Shown here piece after piece: positions 18,522 through 27,956 of a stretch of DNA of 64,000 nt. The first letter of the stretch is position 1; each line of letters opens with the position of its first letter. This stretch comes from Paraburkholderia gardini (lineage in GTDB: Bacteria > Pseudomonadota > Gammaproteobacteria > Burkholderiales > Burkholderiaceae), in the NCBI RefSeq assembly GCF_907164575.1, contig NZ_CAJQYY010000022.1:1-64000 (forward strand). The letters are read 5' to 3'. The notes beneath the pieces were generated by a model that saw only the letters and a list, made by a program, of their open reading frames with translations, was not told where the DNA came from and did not search any database. A program made the translations under genes and the position numbers.

Positions 18522-19784
18522 TTACTTCTTGTAGATCCGCTTGCGGGTCTGTTCGAGCTGCGCGAGGATTTCGTCGAGCTTCGTCGGATCCGACACGAAC
18601 TGCTGCATGCCCTTCATGCCTTCGTCGGCCATTTCCTTCGTCATGTCGCGATCGTAGAACTGCGCAATGCCGCCCTTCGTATTCGACAGGATCTGGAAAC
18701 CGATCCTGGAAATCGGATCTTCCGGTTCCGGCGACTTGCTGTTAGCCGGCAACGATCCCAACCCCTGCGCCAGCTTCGAGCTGATATCCGGCGTTTCCAT
18801 GAAGGCGAGGAACGTGTGCGCATCCGTCTTGTTCTTCGCTTTCGACGGAATATGCAGCGATTCGACGGGACCGTCCTCGGCGGTCGGCACCTTCGCGTCG
18901 ATGATCGGGAACTGGAAGTAGCCCATCTTCGACTTCACGTCCGGCGGAAAGCCGCCGGTAATGAACGTGCCCATCAGCATCATCGCGGCCTTGCCCTGGA
19001 ACAGGAACGGCTGCACGGCGTCCAGATCGTATGAGAGCGAGTTGTCGATAAAGTCCTTGTCGTCGAGCAGTTGCTTCCACGCCGTGTACACTTTCTTCAC
19101 GCGCGGGTCGGTGTACGGCACTTCGCCCGCCATCAGCTTCTGGTGGAACGCGTTGCCGTTGATGCGCAGATCGAGATAGTCGAACCAGCCTGCCAGCGTC
19201 CACGCATCGCGCCCGGCCACGGCAATCGGTGTGATGCCGGCAGCCTTCAGCTTCTTGCAGGCGTCGAGAAATTCATCCCACGTCTTCGGCTCGCCAGCGA
19301 TGCCGGCCTTCTCGAACAGGTCCTTGCGGTAGAACATACCCCATGAGTAATACACGGTCGGCGCGGCGTACTGCTTGCCGTTATACGACGAAGCTTCCTT
19401 CGTCGATGCGTACATGCTGTTCCAGTTGTTTTTGTTCCAGTCGTTAGTGAGATCTTCCAGGAGACCGCGACGGGCGTAATACGCCATCCGTTCGCCGTCA
19501 TGCCAGTTCACCACATCGGGGGCGACCGTCGAGAGCCAGCCTGGCAACTGCACCTTGTACGCTTCTTCGTCGATGAACGACACCTTCACGTCGACGTCCG
19601 GATGTGCCTTCTTGAAGTCGTCGATGGCCGATTGCCAGACCGCGCGCTGGCTTGCGCCCTTGAATGCGATGTTGACCGCGAGCGTGCCGGCCTGCGCGAT
19701 ATTGCCGACGACGCTTGTCAAACCGGCTGCCGCCAGCGCGATGCCGATCAGCCCCTTACGTACCGCACTTCTCGTGCTTGTCAT
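18522..19784 (-). CDS. Extracellular solute-binding protein, CUT1 sugar importer
   Basis: 420 residues with a signal peptide (VRKGLIGIALAAAGLTSVVGNIAQA) and no lipobox, so soluble and periplasmic. The body is a family 1 binding protein (NIAFKGASQRAVWQSAIDDF, PTVYYSWGMFYRKDLFEKAGI). AGGAGACAGGT precedes the start. It captures the sugar for the two permeases downstream. A beta-galactosidase gene 27 bp upstream suggests galacto-oligosaccharides or beta-galactosides as ligand. Confidence 0.9.
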   Translation of the reverse strand: MTSTRSAVRKGLIGIALAAAGLTSVVGNIAQAGTLAVNIAFKGASQRAVWQSAIDDFKKAHPDVDVKVSFIDEEAYKVQLPGWLSTVAPDVVNWHDGERMAYYARRGLLEDLTNDWNKNNWNSMYASTKEASSYNGKQYAAPTVYYSWGMFYRKDLFEKAGIAGEPKTWDEFLDACKKLKAAGITPIAVAGRDAWTLAGWFDYLDLRINGNAFHQKLMAGEVPYTDPRVKKVYTAWKQLLDDKDFIDNSLSYDLDAVQPFLFQGKAAMMLMGTFITGGFPPDVKSKMGYFQFPIIDAKVPTAEDGPVESLHIPSKAKNKTDAHTFLAFMETPDISSKLAQGLGSLPANSKSPEPEDPISRIGFQILSNTKGGIAQFYDRDMTKEMADEGMKGMQQFVSDPTKLDEILAQLEQTRKRIYKK

Positions 19785-19811
19785 ACCTGTCTCCTGATGG
19801 ATGATGGAATG

Positions 19812-21773
19812 TTATGCGGCGCGATAAACCGCCACGCCCTGCGGTTCGACCGACGACGACCCGATCACGAAAGCATCCGCACGGACGTTGTCGATCGTGT
19901 AAGCGGTATCGCCGTAGTTGAAAACGTACTTGAGCGCGCCACGCTGGCTGACGCGAATCGTGTCGGCGAGCGGTACCGCATCAAGTCTTGCTGCCGCTGC
20001 AACCTGCGCGAAAATGCGTTGCGTGAGCGTGTCGTCAAAGAGGCTTGCGCAGTAATGCAGCGCGCCATGTCGCACAAGAGCCGGATGACCGTCATCGAAA
20101 CGCGCGAGCACGTCCATGTTCGCCGGCACGTCGAGCAGATCGCGCCAGTGACGCGACTCGCCCTGCAGCGTCGAACTATCGCTCGTGACCGGCACGTTGA
20201 CGTTCGGGCGTATCGAATCGACACGCCAGACGCGCAACGGCAACACATCGGCGAGCGCGCCCGGCGGCAGGTTAGTCGGAATCTGCAGATCGCGCGTCTT
20301 GGAACCCGTGCGCGGTCCGAGCACAACCTGCGCGCCACTTGCCGCGAGCCTGGCGCCGAAGTCATTCGCCACCACCGGCAACGGCGGCACGACGATCATG
20401 CTGTAGCCGTCAAACGATGCATCCGCCGGAATCACGTCGACATCGAGACCCAGCGAGCGAAGCGCCGAGTAATACTCGAACGCGAAACGCGGATAGTGGA
20501 AACCGGCGGCCTGCGGATGAATCTCGAAGAGCCACTTGGCTTCGTAGTCGTAGACGAGCGCGACCTTCGCGCGCACCTTCGGTTCGCCATCGGCGGACAC
20601 GACTGCGCGAATTTCCTCCGCAACGCGTGCTGCCTCCGCGCCACCGAGATCGAGCCGGTTGTCGGGCGTGTTGAGCCCGGCGTGCATCTGCTCCTGCGCG
20701 AACGGCGCCTGACGCCAGCGGAAATACGACACGCAGCCTGCACCGTGCGCGAACGCTTCCCAGCTCCACAGGCGCACCATGCCCGGTAACGGCGCGGGAT
20801 TCCACTCCGCCCAGTTCACCGGGCCCGGCTGCTGCTCCATCACCCAGAACGGCTGCTTCGACATGCCGCGATACACGTCGTGATTGAACGACGCAAAATC
20901 CGGGTGACCGGTCCGCAGGTAACGCGCCTTGATATCCGGCGCGAACCATTGCTCTTCGAGCGCGCCGAGCGGATAGCTGTCCCACGCCGCGATGTCGAGA
21001 TCGGCTGCGACCTTGTAGTGGTCGAACTCCGTGAAGAGCTGCATGAAGTTGTGCGCGATCGGGCGCCCCGGCGAATGCTCGCGCAGGATGTCCGTCTGCA
21101 TGCGGTTGAACCGCACCACTTCGTCCGAGGCGAAACGGCGATAGTCGAGACGGTGCGACGGATGCGCCTCGGTCACCGTTGCAACCGGCGGATCGATTTC
21201 ATCGAAGCTGCGATATTCCATGCTCCAGAACACCGTGCCCCATGCTTTGTTCAGCGCATCGATCGTGCCGTAACGCTTTGCGAGCCAGCCGCGAAAACGC
21301 TTCGCCGCCGCCAGCGAATAGCTGACCACAGTGTGATGGCAACCGTATTCGTTATCGGTCTGCCAGAACGCGACCGCCGGATGCGAACCGTAACGGCGCG
21401 CCACCGCTTCGCAGATGCGTCGCGACGCCTCGAAGTACGACGGCGACGAGAAATCGTAGTGACGTCGCGAACCGAACGCACGCGCACGGCCGTCCGCGCC
21501 CACGGCGAGGATGTCGGGATGCTGGTCGACGAGCCACTTCGGCGGCGTGGCGGTCGGCGTGCACATGACGACCTTCAGACCGGCCGAGCCGAGCACGTCG
21601 ATCGCCTGATCGAGCCAGGCCCACTGATACACGCCGGGTTCCGGCTCGATACGGCTCCACGCGAATTCGCCGATGCGCACGCGCTCGATGCCAAGCGCTT
21701 TCATGCGCGCGGCGTCGTCGCTCCACATATCGGACGACCAGTGTTCCGGGTAATAGCAGACTCCTAAACGCAT
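19812..21773 (-). CDS. Beta-galactosidase, glycoside hydrolase family 42
   Basis: 653 residues, the full GH42 length. The acid/base is E142 in WQTDNEYG and the nucleophile E313 in FWVMEQQPG, both in the expected places; WSWEAFAHGAGCVSYFRWRQ is also conserved. The N-terminal TIM barrel is followed by a trimerisation domain and a small C-terminal beta domain. There is no signal peptide, so imported galactosides are split in the cytosol. Of the zinc-cluster cysteines of some GH42 enzymes only one remains near the active site (NEYGC). It lies between ATPase and binding-protein genes of its importer. Confidence 0.93.
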   Translation of the reverse strand: MRLGVCYYPEHWSSDMWSDDAARMKALGIERVRIGEFAWSRIEPEPGVYQWAWLDQAIDVLGSAGLKVVMCTPTATPPKWLVDQHPDILAVGADGRARAFGSRRHYDFSSPSYFEASRRICEAVARRYGSHPAVAFWQTDNEYGCHHTVVSYSLAAAKRFRGWLAKRYGTIDALNKAWGTVFWSMEYRSFDEIDPPVATVTEAHPSHRLDYRRFASDEVVRFNRMQTDILREHSPGRPIAHNFMQLFTEFDHYKVAADLDIAAWDSYPLGALEEQWFAPDIKARYLRTGHPDFASFNHDVYRGMSKQPFWVMEQQPGPVNWAEWNPAPLPGMVRLWSWEAFAHGAGCVSYFRWRQAPFAQEQMHAGLNTPDNRLDLGGAEAARVAEEIRAVVSADGEPKVRAKVALVYDYEAKWLFEIHPQAAGFHYPRFAFEYYSALRSLGLDVDVIPADASFDGYSMIVVPPLPVVANDFGARLAASGAQVVLGPRTGSKTRDLQIPTNLPPGALADVLPLRVWRVDSIRPNVNVPVTSDSSTLQGESRHWRDLLDVPANMDVLARFDDGHPALVRHGALHYCASLFDDTLTQRIFAQVAAAARLDAVPLADTIRVSQRGALKYVFNYGDTAYTIDNVRADAFVIGSSSVEPQGVAVYRAA

Positions 21774-21782
21774 GCAGCGCTC

Positions 21783-22970
21783 CTACGCGACCTGAGTGAC
21801 GGGATGATTCGAGGCGGGCGCACGATGCGGCAGTGCGAAACCGTCCCCGGTGAAGAGATGACACGACGCGGCGGGCACGTTGAACATCAGACGCTCGCCC
21901 GTGCGCGCCTCGATATCGCCCGGCGCCTTGGCGATCAGCACGTCGCCGCCGGGTTGATCGAGATGCAGATAGCTGTGCTCGCCAAGTTGTTCGATCAGCG
22001 TGACACTGCGTTGAATGGTTTGCAAAGGGACGCTCGCCCGCGTGTCACTCGTCGCACCCGCAACCGTGTTCACTTCGAGATGCTCGGGACGAATGCCGAG
22101 CGTGACTGCCTGCCCGACTGTCAGCGTATCCGCCACGACCGGCACATCGATCGATTCGCTCGTGTGCGCAAGCGTGATCCGCACCGATTGCGCATTGATC
22201 GACGCGACGGTCGCCGGCAGAAAGTTCATGCGCGGCGAACCGATAAAGCCCGCTACAAAGCGGCTCTTTGGCCGGTGATACAACTCGAGCGGCGTGCCTA
22301 CCTGAGCAATGCTGCCGTAGCGCTCCGTGTCCTTGCCGGCATGCAGCAGAACGATGCGGTCCGCGAGCGTCATTGCCTCGATCTGGTCGTGCGTCACGTA
22401 CACCACGCTCGCCTTCGCGAACTGCTTGTGCAGGCGTGCGATTTCGATGCGCGTCTGGCCGCGCAGCGTGGCGTCGAGATTCGACAGCGGCTCGTCGAAG
22501 AGAAACACGCCGGGTTCGCGCACGATGGCGCGGCCAATCGCAACGCGCTGACGCTGGCCACCGGAGAGCGCACGCGGCTTGCGGTCGAGCAGCGCTTCGA
22601 GTTGCAGCACGCGCGCGGCTTCCTTCACCCTGCGGTCGATTTCGTCTTTCGGTTTTTTCGCGAGCTTCAGGCCGAACGCCATGTTCTCGAACACGGTCAT
22701 GTGCGGAAAAAGCGCATAGCTCTGGAACACCATCGCGACGCCGCGCTCGGCGGCAGGCACGTCATTCATGATCCGGCCGCCGATGTACAGATCTCCATCG
22801 GTGACGTCCTCCAGACCCGCGATCATCCGCAGCAACGTCGACTTGCCACAGCCCGACGGCCCGAGGAACACGCAGAATTCGTTTTCGCCAATCTCCAGGT
22901 CCACGCCGCGAATCACCGGCGGATGTTCGCCGTACGCTTTGTGCACTGCTTTCAACGAGATGCTGGCCAT
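21783..22970 (-). CDS. ABC transporter ATP-binding protein, UgpC/MalK type
   Basis: 395 residues from MASISLKAVHKAYG. Nucleotide-binding domain with Walker A GPSGCGKS at 37-44, signature LSGGQ at 135-139 and Walker B VFLFDEP at 155-161, then a C-terminal OB-fold regulatory domain (from about residue 240) as in MalK. First gene of the galactoside operon. Its start is 37 bp downstream of a perfect 16-bp palindrome, and a LacI gene is divergent. Confidence 0.92.
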   Translation of the reverse strand: MASISLKAVHKAYGEHPPVIRGVDLEIGENEFCVFLGPSGCGKSTLLRMIAGLEDVTDGDLYIGGRIMNDVPAAERGVAMVFQSYALFPHMTVFENMAFGLKLAKKPKDEIDRRVKEAARVLQLEALLDRKPRALSGGQRQRVAIGRAIVREPGVFLFDEPLSNLDATLRGQTRIEIARLHKQFAKASVVYVTHDQIEAMTLADRIVLLHAGKDTERYGSIAQVGTPLELYHRPKSRFVAGFIGSPRMNFLPATVASINAQSVRITLAHTSESIDVPVVADTLTVGQAVTLGIRPEHLEVNTVAGATSDTRASVPLQTIQRSVTLIEQLGEHSYLHLDQPGGDVLIAKAPGDIEARTGERLMFNVPAASCHLFTGDGFALPHRAPASNHPVTQVA

Positions 22971-23006
22971 TGCCTTGCCTCCATGTTCTAATGCGTCACA
23001 ACAGGA

Positions 23007-23022
23007 GATTAAGCGCTTAATC
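23007..23022. promoter_or_regulatory. LacI-family operator of the galactoside operon
   Basis: GATTAAGCGCTTAATC is a perfect 16-bp palindrome with the central CG step typical of LacI/GalR operators. It lies 37 bp before the ATPase start and 145 bp before the divergent LacI start. A repressor here would block the five-gene operon. Confidence 0.7.
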
Positions 23023-23166
23023 AAGTGGCAGAGAAAAAGACGATTGGAACTCAATCGCCTGATCTTGCGCCGTCTCCGGTATGTTCTGTTTCAACGACTT
23101 TATCGCGACCGCTGCCGTTGTTGCAAATGTCAGGATGCCATCCCACATGCCAGGGCGTCAACGTTA

Positions 23167-24267
23167 ATGACCACACTGAACGAAGTCGCCGCGCACGCGG
23201 GCGTCACGCCCGCGACGGTATCCAACGTATTGCGCAATCGCGGACGGGTCGGCGCGGCCACACGCGAACGTGTGCTGCATGCGGTCAAGGAACTCGGCTA
23301 TCGGCCTCACCTCGCGGCGCGCGCGCTGGCCGAAGGCCGTGCTCCGACGTTTGCGCTGATGGTATCGAGCATCGCCAATCCGTTCTACCCGGAATTTACC
23401 CTTGCAGCCGAACGCGCCGCGCGCACCAGCGGCCATTTTCTGATCGTCTGCAACACGAACGACGATCAGGAGACAGGCCGCGCCTACCTTGAACAGATCG
23501 CCGGCACGCTTTCGGAAGGCGTGCTGGTGACGAACGCGGAGCTTGTTTTCGACGACCTGCGCGCCACGGCCGAACGCGGCACACCGGTCGTGCTGTGCAT
23601 GTGGGAGCGTCCGGACGATCCACCCGGGCTGCCGTGCGTGGCGGTCGATTTCCGGCTTGCGGGCGCGCTCGCGGCGCAACACCTGCTCGACCTCGGACAC
23701 ACGCGCGTGGGCGCGCTCGTCGGCAGCAAGAGCAGCCATGATGACCAGTCGCCGTTCGGCATTCATGGCGCACGGCGCGACGGTTTCGTCGAACGCTTCA
23801 ACGCGGCCGGCAACGCGCGGATCGTCGCGGAATTCATCTGCGAAGCGGATACGATACGCGGCGGTTATGACGCGGCGCGGCAACTGCTGAAGGCACATCC
23901 TGAAGTCACCGCGCTTTACGCCACGAACGACCTGCCCGCACTGGGCGCCATGCATGCAGCGGCCGACATGGGCCTCTCGGTGCCCGACGATCTTTCCGTG
24001 GTCGGCATCACAGATATTCAACTGGCGCGCGAATCGCGCCCTGCATTGTCGACCGTCGCCGTGCCGACGGAAGAAGCCGCGCGCATGGCCGTCGATCTGC
24101 TACGCGAGTTGATCGACCGCGCGCCGCGCGCGTCACGCGGCAACCCGGACACTACCGGCACGCCGCCGATGCGGGTCACGTCGGCGCCCGTGATGGTACC
24201 GCGCGCCTCCACCGCGCCGCCCCGCACGCCGGATCAGCGCACGCGTTCCAGCTTGCGCAAGCGTTGA
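23167..24267 (+). CDS. LacI family transcriptional regulator
   Basis: 366 residues from MTTLNEVAAHAGVTPATVSNVL, a textbook LacI HTH, followed by the hinge helix (AARALAEGR) and a periplasmic-binding-like effector domain. Local repressor of the divergent galactoside operon, presumably induced by a galactoside or galactose. The reading frame is open far upstream, but the HTH fixes the start. Its 3' end overlaps the convergent LysR gene by 34 bp. Confidence 0.9.
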   Translation: MTTLNEVAAHAGVTPATVSNVLRNRGRVGAATRERVLHAVKELGYRPHLAARALAEGRAPTFALMVSSIANPFYPEFTLAAERAARTSGHFLIVCNTNDDQETGRAYLEQIAGTLSEGVLVTNAELVFDDLRATAERGTPVVLCMWERPDDPPGLPCVAVDFRLAGALAAQHLLDLGHTRVGALVGSKSSHDDQSPFGIHGARRDGFVERFNAAGNARIVAEFICEADTIRGGYDAARQLLKAHPEVTALYATNDLPALGAMHAAADMGLSVPDDLSVVGITDIQLARESRPALSTVAVPTEEAARMAVDLLRELIDRAPRASRGNPDTTGTPPMRVTSAPVMVPRASTAPPRTPDQRTRSSLRKR

Positions 24268-25166
24268 ATGAACTGCTGCGCAGGCGACGAAAGCACACCG
24301 CCTTTGCGCGTGACGATGCCAAACGTCGGCGAAGGCGATTTCAGCACGACGGGCAGGATGCGCAACATCTTCTGACGCGCGAAGCGCTCGGCGATGTCGG
24401 TCGGCAGCAGCGCGACCAGATCGGTGCTTTGCTGAAGCAGCGTGATCGTCACGAACGTCGATGCCGTCGATATCGGATTGGTCGGCATGCTGATTCCGGC
24501 GAGGTCCAGTTCGCGCTCAAGCAACGCATGCAGCGGCATATGGCCCGGATACGTGATCCATCGGTAGCCGCCTAGCGCATGCAGATCCATTTCCTTCGCC
24601 ACGCGTGGATGAGCGTAGCCGACCACGACCGAAAGCGGTTCATCGCCGAGCGATTGATAGTGATAGCGCGAAGGCTCATCGCTCACGGTCGAACGGCCGA
24701 TCACGAGATCGAGCCGGCCGTCGTCGAGCAGCATCAGCATGCGCGCGCTCGTATCCTCGACAATCTCGACTGAAAGATTCGGCAGGCTCACGTGCAGTTC
24801 GTCCAGAATGGGCGCGACGACATCGGGAATCGCGCCCATGATCGTGCCCACCGCAAGCCGGCCGCCTTTTCCCGAGCGAATCTCGGCCATGTCGTCGCAC
24901 AGCGCGCTGAGGTCCGTTGCGACCAGCCGTGCGTAGCGGATCACGCAGTGACCGAACTGGTTCACGATCAGGCCGCTTTTCGCGCGCTCGAAGAGCGGTG
25001 CTTCGAGCATCGACTCGAGTTCGTGCAGCGCCTTGCTCGCGGCCGACTGTGTCATCGACATCGCGCTCGCAGCCTTGTGCAGCGATTTATGCTCGTCGAG
25101 CGCGATCAATAGCTGAAGCTGCTTCATGCGCAGCCTCGACATCAGCACCTGTAGCGTGTTTTTCAT
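24234..25166 (-). CDS. LysR family regulator, GbpR-like
   Basis: 310 residues with HTH KAASAMSMTQSAASKALHEL and a complete effector domain. The N-terminus (SRLRMKQLQLLIALDEHKSLHKAA) is of the kind seen in regulators of sugar-binding proteins (GbpR group) and aromatic genes. It overlaps the LacI gene end and is upstream of a zinc alcohol dehydrogenase on the same strand, in reverse order. Role in sugar metabolism is inferred from context only. Confidence 0.83.
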   Translation of the reverse strand: MKNTLQVLMSRLRMKQLQLLIALDEHKSLHKAASAMSMTQSAASKALHELESMLEAPLFERAKSGLIVNQFGHCVIRYARLVATDLSALCDDMAEIRSGKGGRLAVGTIMGAIPDVVAPILDELHVSLPNLSVEIVEDTSARMLMLLDDGRLDLVIGRSTVSDEPSRYHYQSLGDEPLSVVVGYAHPRVAKEMDLHALGGYRWITYPGHMPLHALLERELDLAGISMPTNPISTASTFVTITLLQQSTDLVALLPTDIAERFARQKMLRILPVVLKSPSPTFGIVTRKGGVLSSPAQQFIQRLRKLERVR

Positions 25167-25214
25167 GTGAGTCGCAGAAGTGATCGCTATCTGGAAACGA
25201 TCACTATACCGCGA

Positions 25215-26225
25215 TCAACACTCGACAATCGCCTTCACAACGCCAGCCGATGCGTCGAGCAAACCGGCAAATCGCGCGGGCACGTCGGACAGCTGCAAAC
25301 GATGTGTGTTGAGCGCGGCGACCGGCACCTTGCCTTCGCGCATCGCGCGAAGCACGGTTTCGAAGTCTTCGTCAGTGGCGTTGCGGCTGCTGAGCAAGGT
25401 CGCCTCGCGCTTGTGAAACTCCGGGTCCGCAAACGAAATCGTGTCGCGCACAATCGAGACCAGTACATAGCGCCCGCCGTGCGCGATGAACTCGAAGCCG
25501 CGCTCCATCGCTTTCGCGTTACCGGTGGCGTCGAACACGACATCGAAAAATTCGTCGTCCGTCAGCCTCGACAGTTCGGCTTTGTCGTTTTCGCCGATGC
25601 ACACCGCCGCATGCGCGCCAAGTTCGCGAATGCAGAAATCGAGCCGCTCGGCGCGCGTATCGAGCGCGGTCACCGTGGCACCGCGCAGACGTGCGAACAG
25701 CAGCGCCGCCATGCCGATCGGCCCCGTGCCCACGATCAGCACGCGCTCGCCCGTCTTCACGCCGCCGCGACGCACGGCGTGTGCGCCGATGGCGAGAAAC
25801 TCCAGCATGGCGGCTTCGTCGAGCGAAACGCCTTCGGCCTTGTGTACGAACTGCGAGGGCACGCTCAGGTATTCCGTGAACGCGCCGTCGCGATGCACGC
25901 CCAGCACCTCGATATCGACGCAGCAATTCGTCTTGCCCTGCCGGCATGCCACGCACCGCCCGCACGACAGATACGGCATCACGTAGACAGGATCGCCTGT
26001 GCGCAGCCCGTCCGCTTCATCGGCCTCCTCGACGATCCCCGAGAATTCATGGCCCATCACGCGCGGATACGCAAGATACGGCTGGTTGCCCGTGAAGATA
26101 TGCAGATCGGTTCCGCACACGCCAACCCGCTTCACGCGCAGCAACACCTCGCCAGTTGCGCGACACGGCCGCTCACGATTTTGGGCGACAAGCGAGCCGG
26201 GATTTTCACAGACGACAGTAAGCAT
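25215..26225 (-). CDS. Zinc-dependent alcohol dehydrogenase (RspB/LgoD-like)
   Basis: 336 residues from MLTVVCENPGS. Catalytic zinc ligands C37 (GVCGTD) and H59-E60 (GHEFSG), a structural zinc cluster with four cysteines (CGRCVACRQGKTNCC) and the dinucleotide motif GTGPIG. It oxidises a secondary alcohol of a sugar or sugar acid with NAD(P). The nearest group I recognise is RspB/L-galactonate dehydrogenase. Its place beside the galactoside genes would suit a galactose-derived acid, but this is not proven. Confidence 0.82.
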   Translation of the reverse strand: MLTVVCENPGSLVAQNRERPCRATGEVLLRVKRVGVCGTDLHIFTGNQPYLAYPRVMGHEFSGIVEEADEADGLRTGDPVYVMPYLSCGRCVACRQGKTNCCVDIEVLGVHRDGAFTEYLSVPSQFVHKAEGVSLDEAAMLEFLAIGAHAVRRGGVKTGERVLIVGTGPIGMAALLFARLRGATVTALDTRAERLDFCIRELGAHAAVCIGENDKAELSRLTDDEFFDVVFDATGNAKAMERGFEFIAHGGRYVLVSIVRDTISFADPEFHKREATLLSSRNATDEDFETVLRAMREGKVPVAALNTHRLQLSDVPARFAGLLDASAGVVKAIVEC

Positions 26226-26568
26226 GGGAGCCTTGATGACCAGCAAAGCCGCTGGTTTCGAAAACGCTGACAGGCCCAATGTAGCGACGATCTCACGATC
26301 CGGTCAAGCCAATTTACCAGTTCCCACAATTGGCCTGACCTTTACTTCGGGAACAAACCTCAGCACCCGAAGCCAGCGCAACCGCGCGATCCGCTCGTCA
26401 ACCCGATGTAGGCCGGTTCGTGAAACTTGAGTAACATAGCCGCGCATACCATCACTCCATTCTCCATGACAGCCGGGCCCGTTGTGTCCAGCGGCAAGCT
26501 GTTGCCGGTGTCCTGAAACCATGTTGAGCGTCTAGCGCCCTTCTGCGGCACCGCACACCTGAATCCTT
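26226..26568. promoter_or_regulatory. Divergent intergenic region with 39-bp inverted repeat
   Basis: 343 bp between the starts of the alcohol dehydrogenase and the FAD oxidoreductase. At 26302-26314 and 26328-26340 lie two 13-bp arms, complementary at 12 of 13 positions (GGTCAAGCCAATT against AATTGGCCTGACC), 13 bp apart. This is a plausible operator shared by the two genes; no regulator gene is immediately adjacent. The rest shows nothing I can assign. Confidence 0.42.
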
Positions 26569-27846
26569 ATGCAGAGTTTCTACGAAGCGAGCGTCACGCG
26601 TCCCGGGCACGCGCGGCTCACCGGCCGGCGCAGCGCGCAGGTGTGTATTGTCGGCGGCGGGCTGGCGGGACTTTCGACGGCGCTTGGGCTTGTCGAGCGT
26701 GGCGTTCGTGATGTCGTCGTGCTCGAAGCGGAGCAGTTGGGCTTCGGTGCGTCGGGCCGCAACGGCGGTTTCGTGTTCGGCGGCTACAGCCTCGATTGCG
26801 CGGACCTGCTGAAGGCACTCGGTCCGCAACGCGCGCGCGAACTCTATACGCTCACCACCGACGCCGTCGACCTGATGCGCGCGCGCATCCAGCGCTATCA
26901 CATCGACTGCGACACGACGCACGCCGGAGTGATTCTCGCGAACTGGTTCGACGAACCCGCGCGACTCGAAACACAGCGACGTCTGATGAAAGATTCGTTC
27001 GGCGTCGACTGGACACCCCTCACCAGAGCGCAACTCGCTGAAAAACTGAAATCGCGGCGCTATCACGGCGGCCTGCTCGAACACAACGCGTTCCACTTTC
27101 ATCCGCTGAAATACGTGCTCGGTGTTGCGCGCGCCGCGGTTTCAGCCGGGGCGGATCTTTACGAACACTCGCCGGTCGTGAGCCTCGAGCGTCAGGGCAA
27201 CGGCTTTCTCGTCACCACCGCCGAAGGCGCGATCGACACGCAGCATGTCGTGATGGCGGGCGGCGGCTACGCACGCAACGTGTACCGCCGGGTCGAGCGC
27301 GCGGTGTTGCCGGTGGCGACCTACGTGATGGCAACCGAGGCGCTCGGCGCGCGTCTGAAAAACGCGCTCGACTGTGAGTCAGCGGTATACGACACGCGCT
27401 TCGCTTTCGACTATTACCGTCCACTGCCCGACACGCGGATTCTGTGGGGCGGGCGCATCTCGATACGCGATCGCCAGCCGGAGGCTATCGCCCGTCTGCT
27501 GCGTCGCGATCTGCTGAAGGTGTATCCGCAACTGCACGACGTGCGCATCGATTACGCGTGGGGCGGTTTGATGAGCTACGCGCGGCACAAGATGCCGCAG
27601 ATCGGCCAGAGCACCGACGGCGTCTGGTACGCAGTCGGCTTCGGCGGACATGGCATGGCGCCCACCACCGTTTCAGGCGAACTGCTCGCGGCGGCGATTT
27701 CGGGCGAGCGTCCGGTTCCCGAAGCGTTCAGCCATTTCGGCCTGACACGCACATTCGGCGCACTCGGTCTGGCCGCTGCACAACTCACGTACACGACGAT
27801 GCAAACGCGCGACGCACTCGCTGCACGCCACCGGCCGGCACGCTAG
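26569..27846 (+). CDS. FAD-dependent amine/amino acid oxidoreductase (DAO fold)
   Basis: 425 residues with the Rossmann FAD motif VCIVGGGLAGLSTALGLVERG near residue 25-45, the segment LGFGASGRNGGFVFGG typical of the PuuB/OrdL gamma-glutamylputrescine oxidase group, and the C-terminal FAD contact GFGGHGMAPTT. It should oxidise an amine or D/L-amino acid derivative with oxygen or a quinone. No polyamine genes lie nearby, so the substrate is open. A TetR gene follows 110 bp downstream on the same strand. Confidence 0.85.
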   Translation: MQSFYEASVTRPGHARLTGRRSAQVCIVGGGLAGLSTALGLVERGVRDVVVLEAEQLGFGASGRNGGFVFGGYSLDCADLLKALGPQRARELYTLTTDAVDLMRARIQRYHIDCDTTHAGVILANWFDEPARLETQRRLMKDSFGVDWTPLTRAQLAEKLKSRRYHGGLLEHNAFHFHPLKYVLGVARAAVSAGADLYEHSPVVSLERQGNGFLVTTAEGAIDTQHVVMAGGGYARNVYRRVERAVLPVATYVMATEALGARLKNALDCESAVYDTRFAFDYYRPLPDTRILWGGRISIRDRQPEAIARLLRRDLLKVYPQLHDVRIDYAWGGLMSYARHKMPQIGQSTDGVWYAVGFGGHGMAPTTVSGELLAAAISGERPVPEAFSHFGLTRTFGALGLAAAQLTYTTMQTRDALAARHRPAR

Positions 27847-27956
27847 CAGCACGTCCTCGCAAAGCACGAAAGACCGGCTTCGACATGCCGCAAACCCACG
27901 TCGGATGGGGCTTTTCGGCGTGCTAGAATGCGCCGTCATCGCCGCTGAAATGCACA

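Noticed and set aside
21804..22991. 395-residue frame antisense to the ATPase of the galactoside importer
   Set aside because: Shadow frame over a gene with Walker A, signature and Walker B motifs.
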